Of a stretch of DNA of 64,000 nucleotides, positions 27,101 to 34,752 are shown one piece after another. Made by a program: the position numbers and the translations under genes. Each line of letters begins with the position of its first letter. Positions within the stretch are counted from its first letter, which is position 1. The DNA lies in NCBI RefSeq assembly GCF_900187135.1, contig NZ_LT906443.1:186001-250000 (forward strand), given 5' to 3'. The notes under the pieces are model-generated. The model saw nothing but the letters and a program-made list of their open reading frames with translations, did no database searches and was not told the origin of the DNA. The DNA is from Corynebacterium ulcerans. Its GTDB lineage: Bacteria > Actinomycetota > Actinomycetes > Mycobacteriales > Mycobacteriaceae.

Positions 27101-27721
27101 TTCTTGAAGTAATTCTTCTGATGCTTGACGCAGTGATGCGGCAAAAATTGGTACAGGTAGTCCGCCTTTTTCCTCGATGGCGTGGGAAAGGGCTTCGATG
27201 TAGGCGGTATTGCCTGCTAGATGCTGTGCTCGGTAATAAATAATGCCGATTCGGGGAGCCTGCGGTGGAGCCGTGATCGTGGATTTTCTGTCTAGATATC
27301 CCCACACCGGCATGTGTTGTGGCTCTTCAAAGCCTAAGCCAGTAAACAACAGAGTATCGGAAAGAAAATTGTGAAGATTTATAAAGTTAGCTTGGCCGCC
27401 CTCGGCTAAGTACGTATGGGCTGTGGTGACAACCCCTGCCGGTGCGGTGGATAACTCGGTGAGCTCAGCGTCCACTGCAAGTTCGCCGGAAACGGCTACC
27501 AAAGGAACCGAAGAGGCGAGGATTTTTTCTAAGCCAGATTCCCATGCGCGTTTTCCTCCCAAAAGACGGACGACAAAGACGTCAGTCTGTGCGATAAGTT
27601 CGTCGAGCTTTTCTTCGGAGACATAGTTTGGGTTAGCACAATGGAAGCTGACGTTATCAGTTTCTCCCGCTACTTTGGCCGAAAGGAGATCTGTATCCGA
27701 TGTAGACAAAAGCGTGATCAT
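24107..27721 (-). CDS. cobN: Cobaltochelatase subunit CobN
   Basis: This large subunit (1204 residues) of the ATP-dependent aerobic cobaltochelatase inserts Co2+ into hydrogenobyrinate a,c-diamide together with CobS and CobT. The CobN/magnesium-chelatase H fold covers almost the whole chain. Landmarks are [19 protein letters not shown], the strongly conserved [14 protein letters not shown] near 545, [14 protein letters not shown] near 840, and the C-terminal [31 protein letters not shown] region in split form. The frame is open to 27802, but that start would lie inside the riboswitch. The ATG at 27721 (MITLLST) is preferred. Expression should be switched off by cobalamin. CobS and CobT are not in the window. 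Confidence 0.95.
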   Translation of the reverse strand: [1204 protein letters not shown]

Positions 27722-27804
27722 GCGAGGCAAGGTGTCCTTTCGTGGGTGACGCGCCCATCGACGGCGTTGTTGAAGAGGGGTGTTGTGACACGTGATTTTC
27801 ATGA

Positions 27805-27912
27805 AATCGATGGTCTGGCTATAACAGTGGCGCGACCGTCCGGAATTCCACCGGATTCATCAACACGTGAAGATAAGCTTTCCCGAAATATTTCGGTGCT
27901 CTAGGCTGGGCT
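27805..27912 (-). promoter_or_regulatory. Cobalamin riboswitch upstream of cobN
   Basis: Read on the minus strand, the region contains the conserved core GAATCCGGTGGAATTCCGG (27840-27857), then the diagnostic GCCACTG (27826-27832) and a B12-box-like TAGCCAGACC just after. The order and spacing are those of adenosylcobalamin riboswitches. It lies about 85 bases upstream of the cobN ATG, with no strong terminator between, so control of translation start is likely. The 5' boundary is approximate. Confidence 0.8.
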
Positions 27913-28211
27913 TATTTGGCGTGCACACAACACTTGGGAACCACAGTGCGGTTCTCTATTTTCATTATTACGTTGTTTTTAACAGCATGCCCAAGGGCGT
28001 GTACTACCTTAGCTAATCTGTGCTGTGAGTTGGGGCTGTATGGGGGTGAGGCGCTCGCTAACAGCGATGATTGCTCTGTGATGTTCCCACCTATATCAGG
28101 CATGTATGGCGCGCAAAGTGTCAAAAAACTTAAGAAAAGTGTTGATTTCAACAAAGTTTTACAGGTCACAATGTTGGTTTAAGTGTGTTTGTTTTTACTA
28201 TCATGTTGCGC
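27913..28211. other. Divergent intergenic region before cobG
   Basis: The 5' flank of the cobN riboswitch joins a plus-strand region of about 300 bases. A short hairpin (GGGAACC/GGTTCTC, 27936-27956) is visible, and a -10-like TACTAT at 28195-28200 lies 11 bases before the cobG ATG. I do not see a second cobalamin riboswitch facing cobG. No gene is supported here. Confidence 0.4.
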
Positions 28212-29378
28212 ATGACCCACCCTAATCCCTCGCAATCAGCAGTACTGATTGCTCATCCTGACCGTAGTCGTTCTGATATGTGCCCTGGTGCGCTTAAGCT
28301 GCATCACGCTACGGACGGATCTATTGGGCGCGTTCGCTTCCCCGGCGGGCGAGTACGCCCAGAACAATGGAAAACGATTGCCCAGATCGCTCGAGAACTT
28401 GGTGATGGAACAATTCACATCACTACCCGAGGAAATATGCAGTTCCGCGGTGTGAAAGATGAAGCACAGTTTGCCACCGTGGTCGAAAAGGCTGGGTTCT
28501 TGCCTTCGCGGAGCCACGATAAGATTAGGAACATCCTAGCCTCTCCCCTGCACCCTGAGCTGCGGCCACTAGTAGAAAGCTTAGACGCTGCGCTTTTAAA
28601 CGATGACGTAGTCTCGGGTTTGTCTGGGCGCACCCTTTTTGGGTTTGACGCAGGCGAAGGCGACATTCTGGGCCAAAGGCCAGACTTCGGCGTTATCGCA
28701 CTTGATGATGCACACCATATGATCCTGGGCGGGCAGATCACTGAGATTCGCCTGAATACCCTAGACATCATCCCCGAGGTGCTTACTTTTGCCGCGCGAA
28801 TGTGGCAAGAAAATCGTGAAGACTCGTGGCGTCTACATGAAAGCCCATCCATACGCGCTCACATCCTCGATCAAGTCCAGACGCACTTTTCCGTGGACAC
28901 ACAACCGGTAACCCCTCCAGTCATTGAGGGATCTGCGCGTCCGGTTGGTTGGATTGACCTTGGTGATGAGCGTGTTTCTTTGGGAGCGGGGCTTCGCTTT
29001 GGCTTCCTCACTGCGCAGGTTGCCGATATTTTAAGCGCTATAGATGCAGAGACAACGATTACCCCTTGGGCATCAATCGTGATCCACGATCTCCCTCACC
29101 ATGATGCAGATGCCGTGGTGAAAGTACTGGCACCGCTTGGGCTGATTTTTGACCAAGAATCACCATGGTTACGCGTAACCGCGTGCACCGGTCTGCCAGG
29201 TTGCCAGAAATCTTTATCCAACACCCAAAAGGACGCAACACAGTTGGTCCTTTCAGATAAAGCACCAGAGGGCCTTGTACACTTTTCAGGGTGCGATCGC
29301 CGTTGCGGTCATCCCCTATCCCATCACACGGAATACGTTGCCACCGGCGACGGAGAGTACGAGGTATCAGCAAGGTGA
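28212..29378 (+). CDS. cobG: Precorrin-3B synthase (oxygen-dependent)
   Basis: CobG is an Fe-S monooxygenase of the nitrite/sulfite reductase family that hydroxylates precorrin-3A in the aerobic cobalamin pathway. Near the N-terminus is CPGALKLHHATDGSIGRVRFPGG, seen here in the order CPGALKLH then GRVRFPGG, followed by the siroheme-type strand IHITTRGNMQFRG. The C-terminal cluster cysteines are CTGLPGCQKSL and FSGCDRRCGHP (C-x5-C and C-x3-C). The ATG at 28212 gives 388 residues; an ATG at 28203 is also possible. It overlaps cobH by 4 bases (GTGA). Its presence shows the oxygen-requiring route. Confidence 0.92.
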   Translation: MTHPNPSQSAVLIAHPDRSRSDMCPGALKLHHATDGSIGRVRFPGGRVRPEQWKTIAQIARELGDGTIHITTRGNMQFRGVKDEAQFATVVEKAGFLPSRSHDKIRNILASPLHPELRPLVESLDAALLNDDVVSGLSGRTLFGFDAGEGDILGQRPDFGVIALDDAHHMILGGQITEIRLNTLDIIPEVLTFAARMWQENREDSWRLHESPSIRAHILDQVQTHFSVDTQPVTPPVIEGSARPVGWIDLGDERVSLGAGLRFGFLTAQVADILSAIDAETTITPWASIVIHDLPHHDADAVVKVLAPLGLIFDQESPWLRVTACTGLPGCQKSLSNTQKDATQLVLSDKAPEGLVHFSGCDRRCGHPLSHHTEYVATGDGEYEVSAR

Positions 29379-30025
29379 GCTTTGACTACATCACCGACGG
29401 CAATGAGATTTACCGTCAATCCTTTGCGATGATTCGTGAGGAATCCGATCTCAGTAACTTTGATCCAGACCAAGCACAAGTTGCTGTCCGTATGATTCAT
29501 GCCGCCGGTGAGGTAGATCTCGCTGAGGACATTGAGTTCTCGGCGAACCTTGTTCCCGCAGCTCGAAGTGCGCTTAAAGCGGGAGCCCCCATTTTTACTG
29601 ATGTCAACATGGTAAAAAGCGGAGTGACCCGTAAACGACTTCCCGCAGACAACGACGTAATCTGTCTGCTTAAAGACGAACGCATCCCAGAACTTGCAGC
29701 CCGACTCGGCACAACCCGATCTGCCGCGGCAGTAGAACTATGGGCTGAGCGTCTCGACGGCGCCATCGTAGCTATCGGCAACGCTCCTACAGCGCTCTTC
29801 CACTTAATGAACTGGCTTGCCGAAGATGCCGCCCGGCCGCGCCCCGCCGCAATTATCGGGATCCCCGTGGGGTTCATCGGTGCTGCTGAATCCAAGTCAG
29901 CTTTATCTAATGTGGCCGCAGATCTTGGTACTGAGTTTGTTACCGTCCATGGACGTCGTGGCGGCTCCGCCATCACATGTGCTGCTATTAATGCTCTTGC
30001 CACAGAAAAGGAGATACTCCCGTGA
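29375..30025 (+). CDS. cobH: Precorrin-8X methylmutase
   Basis: This protein of 216 residues moves the C-11 methyl to C-12, giving hydrogenobyrinic acid. The family blocks are visible: SFAMIREESDLSNF near residue 18, VRMIHAAGEVDLAEDI with the catalytic His near 44, GAPIFTDVNMVKSGV near 82, NAPTALFHL and GIPVGFIGAAESK. The frame is open further upstream, but the GTG at 29375 overlaps the cobG stop by 4 bases and matches the family start. cobIJ also overlaps by 4 bases, so cobG-cobH-cobIJ is one tightly coupled operon. Confidence 0.95.
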   Translation: MSFDYITDGNEIYRQSFAMIREESDLSNFDPDQAQVAVRMIHAAGEVDLAEDIEFSANLVPAARSALKAGAPIFTDVNMVKSGVTRKRLPADNDVICLLKDERIPELAARLGTTRSAAAVELWAERLDGAIVAIGNAPTALFHLMNWLAEDAARPRPAAIIGIPVGFIGAAESKSALSNVAADLGTEFVTVHGRRGGSAITCAAINALATEKEILP

Positions 30026-31527
30026 GCGAGGCACGACTCATTGGCGTAGGGGTAGGCCCTGGCGATCCCGAACTGTTAACAGTCAAAGCCGTAAAAGCTA
30101 TTCAAAACGCAGACGTAATTGCTTACCATGCTCGGCCTAACGGAACATCAGCTGCACGGAAGATCGCCGAAGCTTATTTAACGGACACACAAGAGTATGT
30201 ACTTCTGGAATATCCAGTGACAACAGGAATCACTGATCATCCCGGAGGATATGCCGGAGCTATGGCCGACTTCTACCTTGATGCCACCCAGCGACTTCGC
30301 ACATACCTACAGCAAGGTAAAACCGTCGTTGTGTTGGCACTCGGCGATCCCATGCTTTATAGCTCGTACCAGCACTTGCATAAGCATCTCGCAGAAGAAT
30401 TTCCCGCAGAAATCATCCCAGGAATCCCCTCTATTACTGCTGCAGCTGATGTCTTGGGTATGCCGCTATCTGAGGATGATGAAGTTCTCTCGATCATCCC
30501 AGGAACACTTCCTAGCGCTGAACTAACCCAGCGACTTCTTGATTGCGACACAGCAGTCGTGATGAAGCTGGGTCGTACGTTTACAAAAGTTCGACAGTGC
30601 CTCATAGATGCAGGAGTTGCTGATCGAGCGTACGTGGTAAAGCGCGTAGGAATGGAGGGGCAAAGCACAATCCCTGTACTTGAAGCCGATCCGGATTCTA
30701 TCCCCTATTTCGCAGTAGCGGTTGTCCCCTCGTTGGTGCACCAAAAACATGGTGTATTGCCCAAAGCGCATCGCCAGGATGCTGCCCTAGGGGAAGTCGT
30801 AGTCGTAGGCCTCGGGCCTGGTGCCTCACGGTGGATGACACCCGAGACCACCACGGAATTAAAAAACGCCACTGACATTGTTGGTTATTCCACCTATGTC
30901 AACCGCGTGCCTCTGCGCGCCGGGCAACGCCGACACCTCTCCGATAACAAGGTGGAAGCTGAGCGCGCAGCAATGGCCTTAGACATGGCAAAACAGGGAA
31001 GAAAAGTTGTGGTGGTTTCTTCTGGGGATCCCGGAGTGTTTGCCATGGCTGCGGCAGTTCTAGAAACAGCTGATGACGAACAATGGCGCGAGGTGCCGGT
31101 TCGCGTTATCCCCGGTATGACCGCGGCGCAAGCCGTAGCGTCCCGAGTAGGCGCACCTTTAGGCCATGATTTTGGGATGATCTCTTTGTCTAACCGGCTC
31201 AAGCCCTTTGAGATCGTGGAAAAGCGTATCCGTGCGCTCGCAGGTGCTGACATGGCTTTTGCCTGCTACAACCCTGCATCAAAGGAACGTCGTTGGCAGG
31301 TAGCAAAACTGAGAGAGATTGTTTTGGAATACCAGCCGGAAGATACCCCCGTCATTGTGGCTCGTGCGGTGGGATCCGACCAGGAAAAAGTTGTGGTGAC
31401 TACCCTGCGAGACTTTGACCCAGACATTGTTGACATGCGCACCATGGTGATCGTGGGAGCGTCGACAACGCGCCAATACATAGGAGCAGATGGACTCCGC
31501 GTTTTTACTTCACGACGCTACGAATAA
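30022..31527 (+). CDS. cobIJ: Fused precorrin-2 C20-methyltransferase / precorrin-3B C17-methyltransferase
   Basis: Two tetrapyrrole methylases are joined in 501 residues. The CobI half (about residues 1-240) starts with LIGVGVGPGDPELLTVKA and holds ALGDPMLYSSYQHL and EIIPGIPSITAAA. The CobJ half (about 250-500) restarts with VVVVGLGPGASRWMTPE and holds VVVSSGDPGVFAMAAAVLE and RVIPGMTAAQAVASRVGAPLG, plus MAFACYNPASKERRW. The first adds the C-20 methyl and the second contracts the ring and adds the C-17 methyl. The same fusion is known in mycobacteria. It overlaps cobH by 4 bases and is followed by a hairpin terminator. Confidence 0.96.
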   Translation: MSEARLIGVGVGPGDPELLTVKAVKAIQNADVIAYHARPNGTSAARKIAEAYLTDTQEYVLLEYPVTTGITDHPGGYAGAMADFYLDATQRLRTYLQQGKTVVVLALGDPMLYSSYQHLHKHLAEEFPAEIIPGIPSITAAADVLGMPLSEDDEVLSIIPGTLPSAELTQRLLDCDTAVVMKLGRTFTKVRQCLIDAGVADRAYVVKRVGMEGQSTIPVLEADPDSIPYFAVAVVPSLVHQKHGVLPKAHRQDAALGEVVVVGLGPGASRWMTPETTTELKNATDIVGYSTYVNRVPLRAGQRRHLSDNKVEAERAAMALDMAKQGRKVVVVSSGDPGVFAMAAAVLETADDEQWREVPVRVIPGMTAAQAVASRVGAPLGHDFGMISLSNRLKPFEIVEKRIRALAGADMAFACYNPASKERRWQVAKLREIVLEYQPEDTPVIVARAVGSDQEKVVVTTLRDFDPDIVDMRTMVIVGASTTRQYIGADGLRVFTSRRYE

Positions 31528-31530
31528 CCC

Positions 31531-31567
31531 AAAAGGCTATCGCTGTGTAAAACCGCGGTAGCTTTTT
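31531..31567 (+). terminator. Intrinsic terminator after cobIJ
   Basis: AAAAGGCTATCGC pairs with GCGGTAGCTTTTT (13 pairs including two G-U) across an 11-base loop, ending in a five-T run. It lies 3 bases beyond the cobIJ stop and separates the cob operon from the permease. Confidence 0.85.
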
Positions 31568-31629
31568 GCTATAGGTTAAGGGCGTGACTCGAATAAGAGC
31601 TGTGAACAGCTGTTATATGAGCTGAATAC

Positions 31630-31771
31630 AAAGCGGTCTAAACTATTCCGGGTAGCTGGAGCCGGCACGAAAAACCGTGAGGCAAGAAACGTCGTGTTCG
31701 GATGAATACGTGTTATTGCATTGGTGAGATCTTAGCTGCGGCCTCATCCCGTAGACGGAGAGGTCTTTTTT
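31630..31771 (+). promoter_or_regulatory. Structured mRNA leader with terminator before the permease (candidate riboswitch)
   Basis: Before the permease start lies a leader of about 140 bases rich in short conserved-looking stems, such as AGCCGGCACGAAAAACCGTG and TTCGGATGAATACGTG. It is followed by a terminator-like hairpin GGCCTC...CCGT/ACGG...GAGGTC (31740-31765) and six T. The ribosome site AGAAAGGAC follows at once. This is the layout of transcription attenuation. Segments such as GGATGAAT, TTAGCTGCGG and CGTAGAC recall the c-di-AMP (ydaO/yuaA) class, but I cannot confirm the fold. Confidence 0.45.
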
Positions 31772-31788
31772 AGAAAGGACTCATTGCG

Positions 31789-33249
31789 ATGAGCGCCAAT
31801 GACAGTGGCTCCCCTGCTCAATCCGTGGCAGAGTTACCGATTAACATAAAGCAGCGGCAAGTTCGTACTTCTCGAATTAGACGCAACGGTGGCTTAAAAC
31901 ATCGGCACCTTCATTTCATTGCCTTAGGATCTGCCATAGGAACAGGCCTTTTTTATGGTTCAGCTGGGGCTATACAAGCAGCAGGTCCTTCAGTATTGCT
32001 TGTCTATGTGCTCGGTGGCGCAGTGGTTTATTTCATGCTTCGGGCATTGGGTGAGATGGCGGTTCGCAACCCTATTTCCGGATCTTTTGCGGAATATGCA
32101 CGTGAGCATATGGGCGGCTGGGCCGGCTATATCACCGGGTGGATGTTTGCTTTTGAAATGGTCATAGTTTGTTTGGCCGACCTCACTGCAATCGGCATCT
32201 ATATGAAGTTTTGGCTTCCACATGTCTCCCAATGGGTATGGGTTGTAGTGACTCTGCTGATAGTAGGCGCGGCGAATATAGCTACTGTAAAAGCATTCGG
32301 GGAACTGGAATTCTTTTTCACTCTCATCAAGGTCGGGGCTGTTATCGCGATGATCATTGGTGGTGCGGCAGTACTTGTTTTTGGCCTGAGTAATGCAGAG
32401 ACTGGACCTGCAAATCTCGTTGCGGACGGCGGTTTCTTCCCCAACGGCATAAAGGGGATGATTGCATCCTTCATGTTGGTGCTCTTTGCTTTCGGCGGCA
32501 CTGAAATCATCGGTGTGGCAGGCTCAGAAGCAGAAAATCCAGAAAAGTCGATTCCACAAGCAATTAATACTGTTCCTCTGCGTATTTTGCTTTTTTATGT
32601 TCTCGCGATTTTGGTGATCTTGTTGATCAACCCGTGGCGGACTATTACCGGCGATGAGTCTCCTTTTGTTCAAATATTTGATTCCCTCGGGGTAACGTGG
32701 GCAGCGGCTCTGCTGAATGTGGTGGTGATTGCGGCGGCGCTGTCAGCAATTAATGCGGACTTATTTGGCGCGGGGCGAGTTCTTACTGGACTAGCAAAAC
32801 AAAACCTTGCGCCGAAAGCGATGGCGCATACCTACCGTAATGTCCCTGTCATGACCACGGTTATTCTGGTCATCGTGCTGATCATCGGAGCGGCCCTCAA
32901 CGTGGTACTGCCCGACCGCGTGTTTGAGATCGTTGCAGCATTAGCCACGTTTGCCACCGTATATGTCTGGTTGATGATTCTTCTCGCACATCTCTTCTCA
33001 CGGAGAAAAATGAGTGCTACAGAAATAGCAGCTCTAGGCTATAAAGTTCCTTTGTGGCCGTGGGGACAGTACTTTGCCATTGGCTTTATCGCTTTTACTT
33101 TTGGAATCATGGTGTGGCTTCCTGAATACCACCTAGCGCTTGCCGTGGGAATCGGCTTTTTAGCAGTCATGACCCTGATGTATTTTACGTGTGCCAAGCG
33201 CCATCACCGCATAATTGACGGCGCTGTATTCGTGGATAACGAGCGTTAA
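31789..33249 (+). CDS. Amino-acid permease (APC superfamily, AAT type)
   Basis: This 486-residue protein has 12 predicted membrane helices and probably imports amino acids with protons. The AAT hallmark is seen right after a basic N-terminal tail: NGGLKHRHLHFIALGSAIGTGLFYGSAGAIQAAGP, here noted as GLKHRHLHFIALGSAIGTG (about residues 35-53). SFAEYAREHMGGWAGYITGW is near 103, and AFGGTEIIGVAGSEAENPEK, where helix 6 is broken, is near 236. The substrate is not readable from sequence. The gene lies inside the cobalamin block but is not part of it. Its own leader with terminator suggests conditional expression. AGAAAGGAC precedes the ATG. Confidence 0.9.
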   Translation: MSANDSGSPAQSVAELPINIKQRQVRTSRIRRNGGLKHRHLHFIALGSAIGTGLFYGSAGAIQAAGPSVLLVYVLGGAVVYFMLRALGEMAVRNPISGSFAEYAREHMGGWAGYITGWMFAFEMVIVCLADLTAIGIYMKFWLPHVSQWVWVVVTLLIVGAANIATVKAFGELEFFFTLIKVGAVIAMIIGGAAVLVFGLSNAETGPANLVADGGFFPNGIKGMIASFMLVLFAFGGTEIIGVAGSEAENPEKSIPQAINTVPLRILLFYVLAILVILLINPWRTITGDESPFVQIFDSLGVTWAAALLNVVVIAAALSAINADLFGAGRVLTGLAKQNLAPKAMAHTYRNVPVMTTVILVIVLIIGAALNVVLPDRVFEIVAALATFATVYVWLMILLAHLFSRRKMSATEIAALGYKVPLWPWGQYFAIGFIAFTFGIMVWLPEYHLALAVGIGFLAVMTLMYFTCAKRHHRIIDGAVFVDNER

Positions 33250-33251
33250 TT

Positions 33252-33983
33252 TTAGAGTTTTTGTATGACGTCCATGACTTCTGTCGCAGAAGCAGCTGTG
33301 TACGCTGCGTGAGGCAAAACAGGGCGCTGGACCATGATCACGTCAATTCCAAGCTCGCGTGCTGCGTCCAATTTAGCGCTTGTCAACGGACCACCAGAAT
33401 TTTTGGTGACAACGCAATCAATCTGATTATCCACCATGAGCTTCTTTTCATCAGCTACGGTGAAAGGACCACGAGACATAATCAATCGGTGCCGCTGCGG
33501 AAGTATCACCTGCGGCGGCTCCACGGTGCGTATTACGTACAAGTTATGAGGATCCTCGGCAAAAGGGGCAAGTTGCTGGCGTCCGATAGTAAGAAAAATA
33601 TGGTGATAATCTCTAGCAGCCAGGCGGGCTGCCTCGGCCATTGAAGAGACGGGTCGCCAACGATCTCTGGGGGCAGCTACCCACGCAGGGCGATGGAGTG
33701 CGATGAGCGGAATTCCGGTGGCTCGTGTGGCTTCCGCAGCGGAAATACTAATACGCTCGGCAAAAGGATGCGTGGCATCGATGACTACTTCCACGCCTTC
33801 CTTGATCAGCCATTGGGTAAGACCCATAGGGCCGCCAAAACCACCAATGCGCACTTCTCCTACAGGTAGTTTAGGGTTTGCAACTCTTCCTGCGAGCGAG
33901 CTAGTAACATGCCAGCCAGCGTCGTAAAGCAACTGAGCGACTTCCCGAGCTTCGCCAGTGCCACCAAGAATCAGTGCACGCAT
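33252..33983 (-). CDS. cobK: Precorrin-6A reductase
   Basis: This 243-residue NADPH-dependent enzyme reduces precorrin-6A to precorrin-6B in the aerobic cobalamin pathway. The dinucleotide-binding start ALILGGTGEAREVAQLL is at residues 3-19. VVIDATHPFAERIS is near 70, IFLTIGRQQLAPFA near 135 and CVVTKNSGGPLTSAKLDAA near 190; the last two are CobK/CbiJ landmarks. It converges with the permease gene, with just 2 bases between the stops. Its start lies 13 bases inside the end of cobM, so the two are coupled. Confidence 0.94.
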   Translation of the reverse strand: MRALILGGTGEAREVAQLLYDAGWHVTSSLAGRVANPKLPVGEVRIGGFGGPMGLTQWLIKEGVEVVIDATHPFAERISISAAEATRATGIPLIALHRPAWVAAPRDRWRPVSSMAEAARLAARDYHHIFLTIGRQQLAPFAEDPHNLYVIRTVEPPQVILPQRHRLIMSRGPFTVADEKKLMVDNQIDCVVTKNSGGPLTSAKLDAARELGIDVIMVQRPVLPHAAYTAASATEVMDVIQKL

Positions 33984-34744
33984 GGAATAGTCCTTCCTTC
34001 TGCATCTCGAGGACGTCCATCGGAATAGAGGAAGGAATCCGGGAAGCCTTCGGCAGTTAAAACTCGACCGACAACGATAATTGCTGTGCGAGTAATGCCT
34101 GATTCTTTTACTTTTATCGCAACATCTGCGAGAGTTCCCCGAATGATTTTCTCCTCTGGGCGGGAGGCAAAAGCGACAACGGCGACCGGGCAGTCCTCGC
34201 CATAATTAGGGATGAGCTCTGCTACCACGCGGTCGATATCGTGGGCTGCTAAATGTATGCATAACGTGGCTCCGCTTTGTCCCAGCGTGCTCAGATCCTC
34301 CCCTTCCGGCATCGCCGAAGCTCGTCCGGATACACGCGTTAAGATGACGGTTTGACCTACCGTAGGTACGGTCAGCTCGTGTCCTAATGCTGCAGCAACA
34401 GCTGCAAAGGAAGGTACCCCAGGCACTATCTGATAATCCACGCCATGCGCGGTGAGACGCCGGGCTTGTTCGGCCACAGCAGAATAAATGGCAGGATCGC
34501 CGGAATGCAGCCGTGCGATATCTTTTCCCTCGGCGTGTGCGTCGAGAATGCGCTGGGTAATTTCATCTAACGGCATACGAGCGGTATTGATGACCTCGGC
34601 ATTGTCTGGAACAGAGTCTAAGACCTCAGCCGGAACAATAGAGCCAGCATACATACACACTTGGCAGGTGCTGATGAGTTTTTGTGCGCGTAGCGTTAAC
34701 AAATCTGCGGCACCTGGACCGGCGCCAATAAAATAGACAGTCAT
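33971..34744 (-). CDS. cobM: Precorrin-4 C11-methyltransferase
   Basis: This 257-residue tetrapyrrole methylase converts precorrin-4 to precorrin-5. The family start VYFIGAGPGAADLLTLRA is at residues 3-20, CQVCMYAGSIVP near 29, IARLHSGDPAIYSAVAEQ near 76 and YQIVPGVPSFAAVAAALG near 101. It overlaps cobK by 13 bases and starts 8 bases after the cobL stop. cobL-cobM-cobK therefore form one minus-strand operon, in the order also seen in M. tuberculosis (Rv2072c-Rv2070c). Confidence 0.95.
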   Translation of the reverse strand: MTVYFIGAGPGAADLLTLRAQKLISTCQVCMYAGSIVPAEVLDSVPDNAEVINTARMPLDEITQRILDAHAEGKDIARLHSGDPAIYSAVAEQARRLTAHGVDYQIVPGVPSFAAVAAALGHELTVPTVGQTVILTRVSGRASAMPEGEDLSTLGQSGATLCIHLAAHDIDRVVAELIPNYGEDCPVAVVAFASRPEEKIIRGTLADVAIKVKESGITRTAIIVVGRVLTAEGFPDSFLYSDGRPRDAEGRTIPCVH

Positions 34745-34752
34745 GTATACCT

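Noticed and set aside
27912..28182. Short frames on both strands in the cobN-cobG space
   Set aside because: They overlap the riboswitch flank and lack ribosome sites and family resemblance.
31551..31562. ACCGCGG resembling the T-box motif before the permease
   Set aside because: It forms the descending arm of the cobIJ terminator and the rest of a T-box (specifier stem, TGG just before) is missing.
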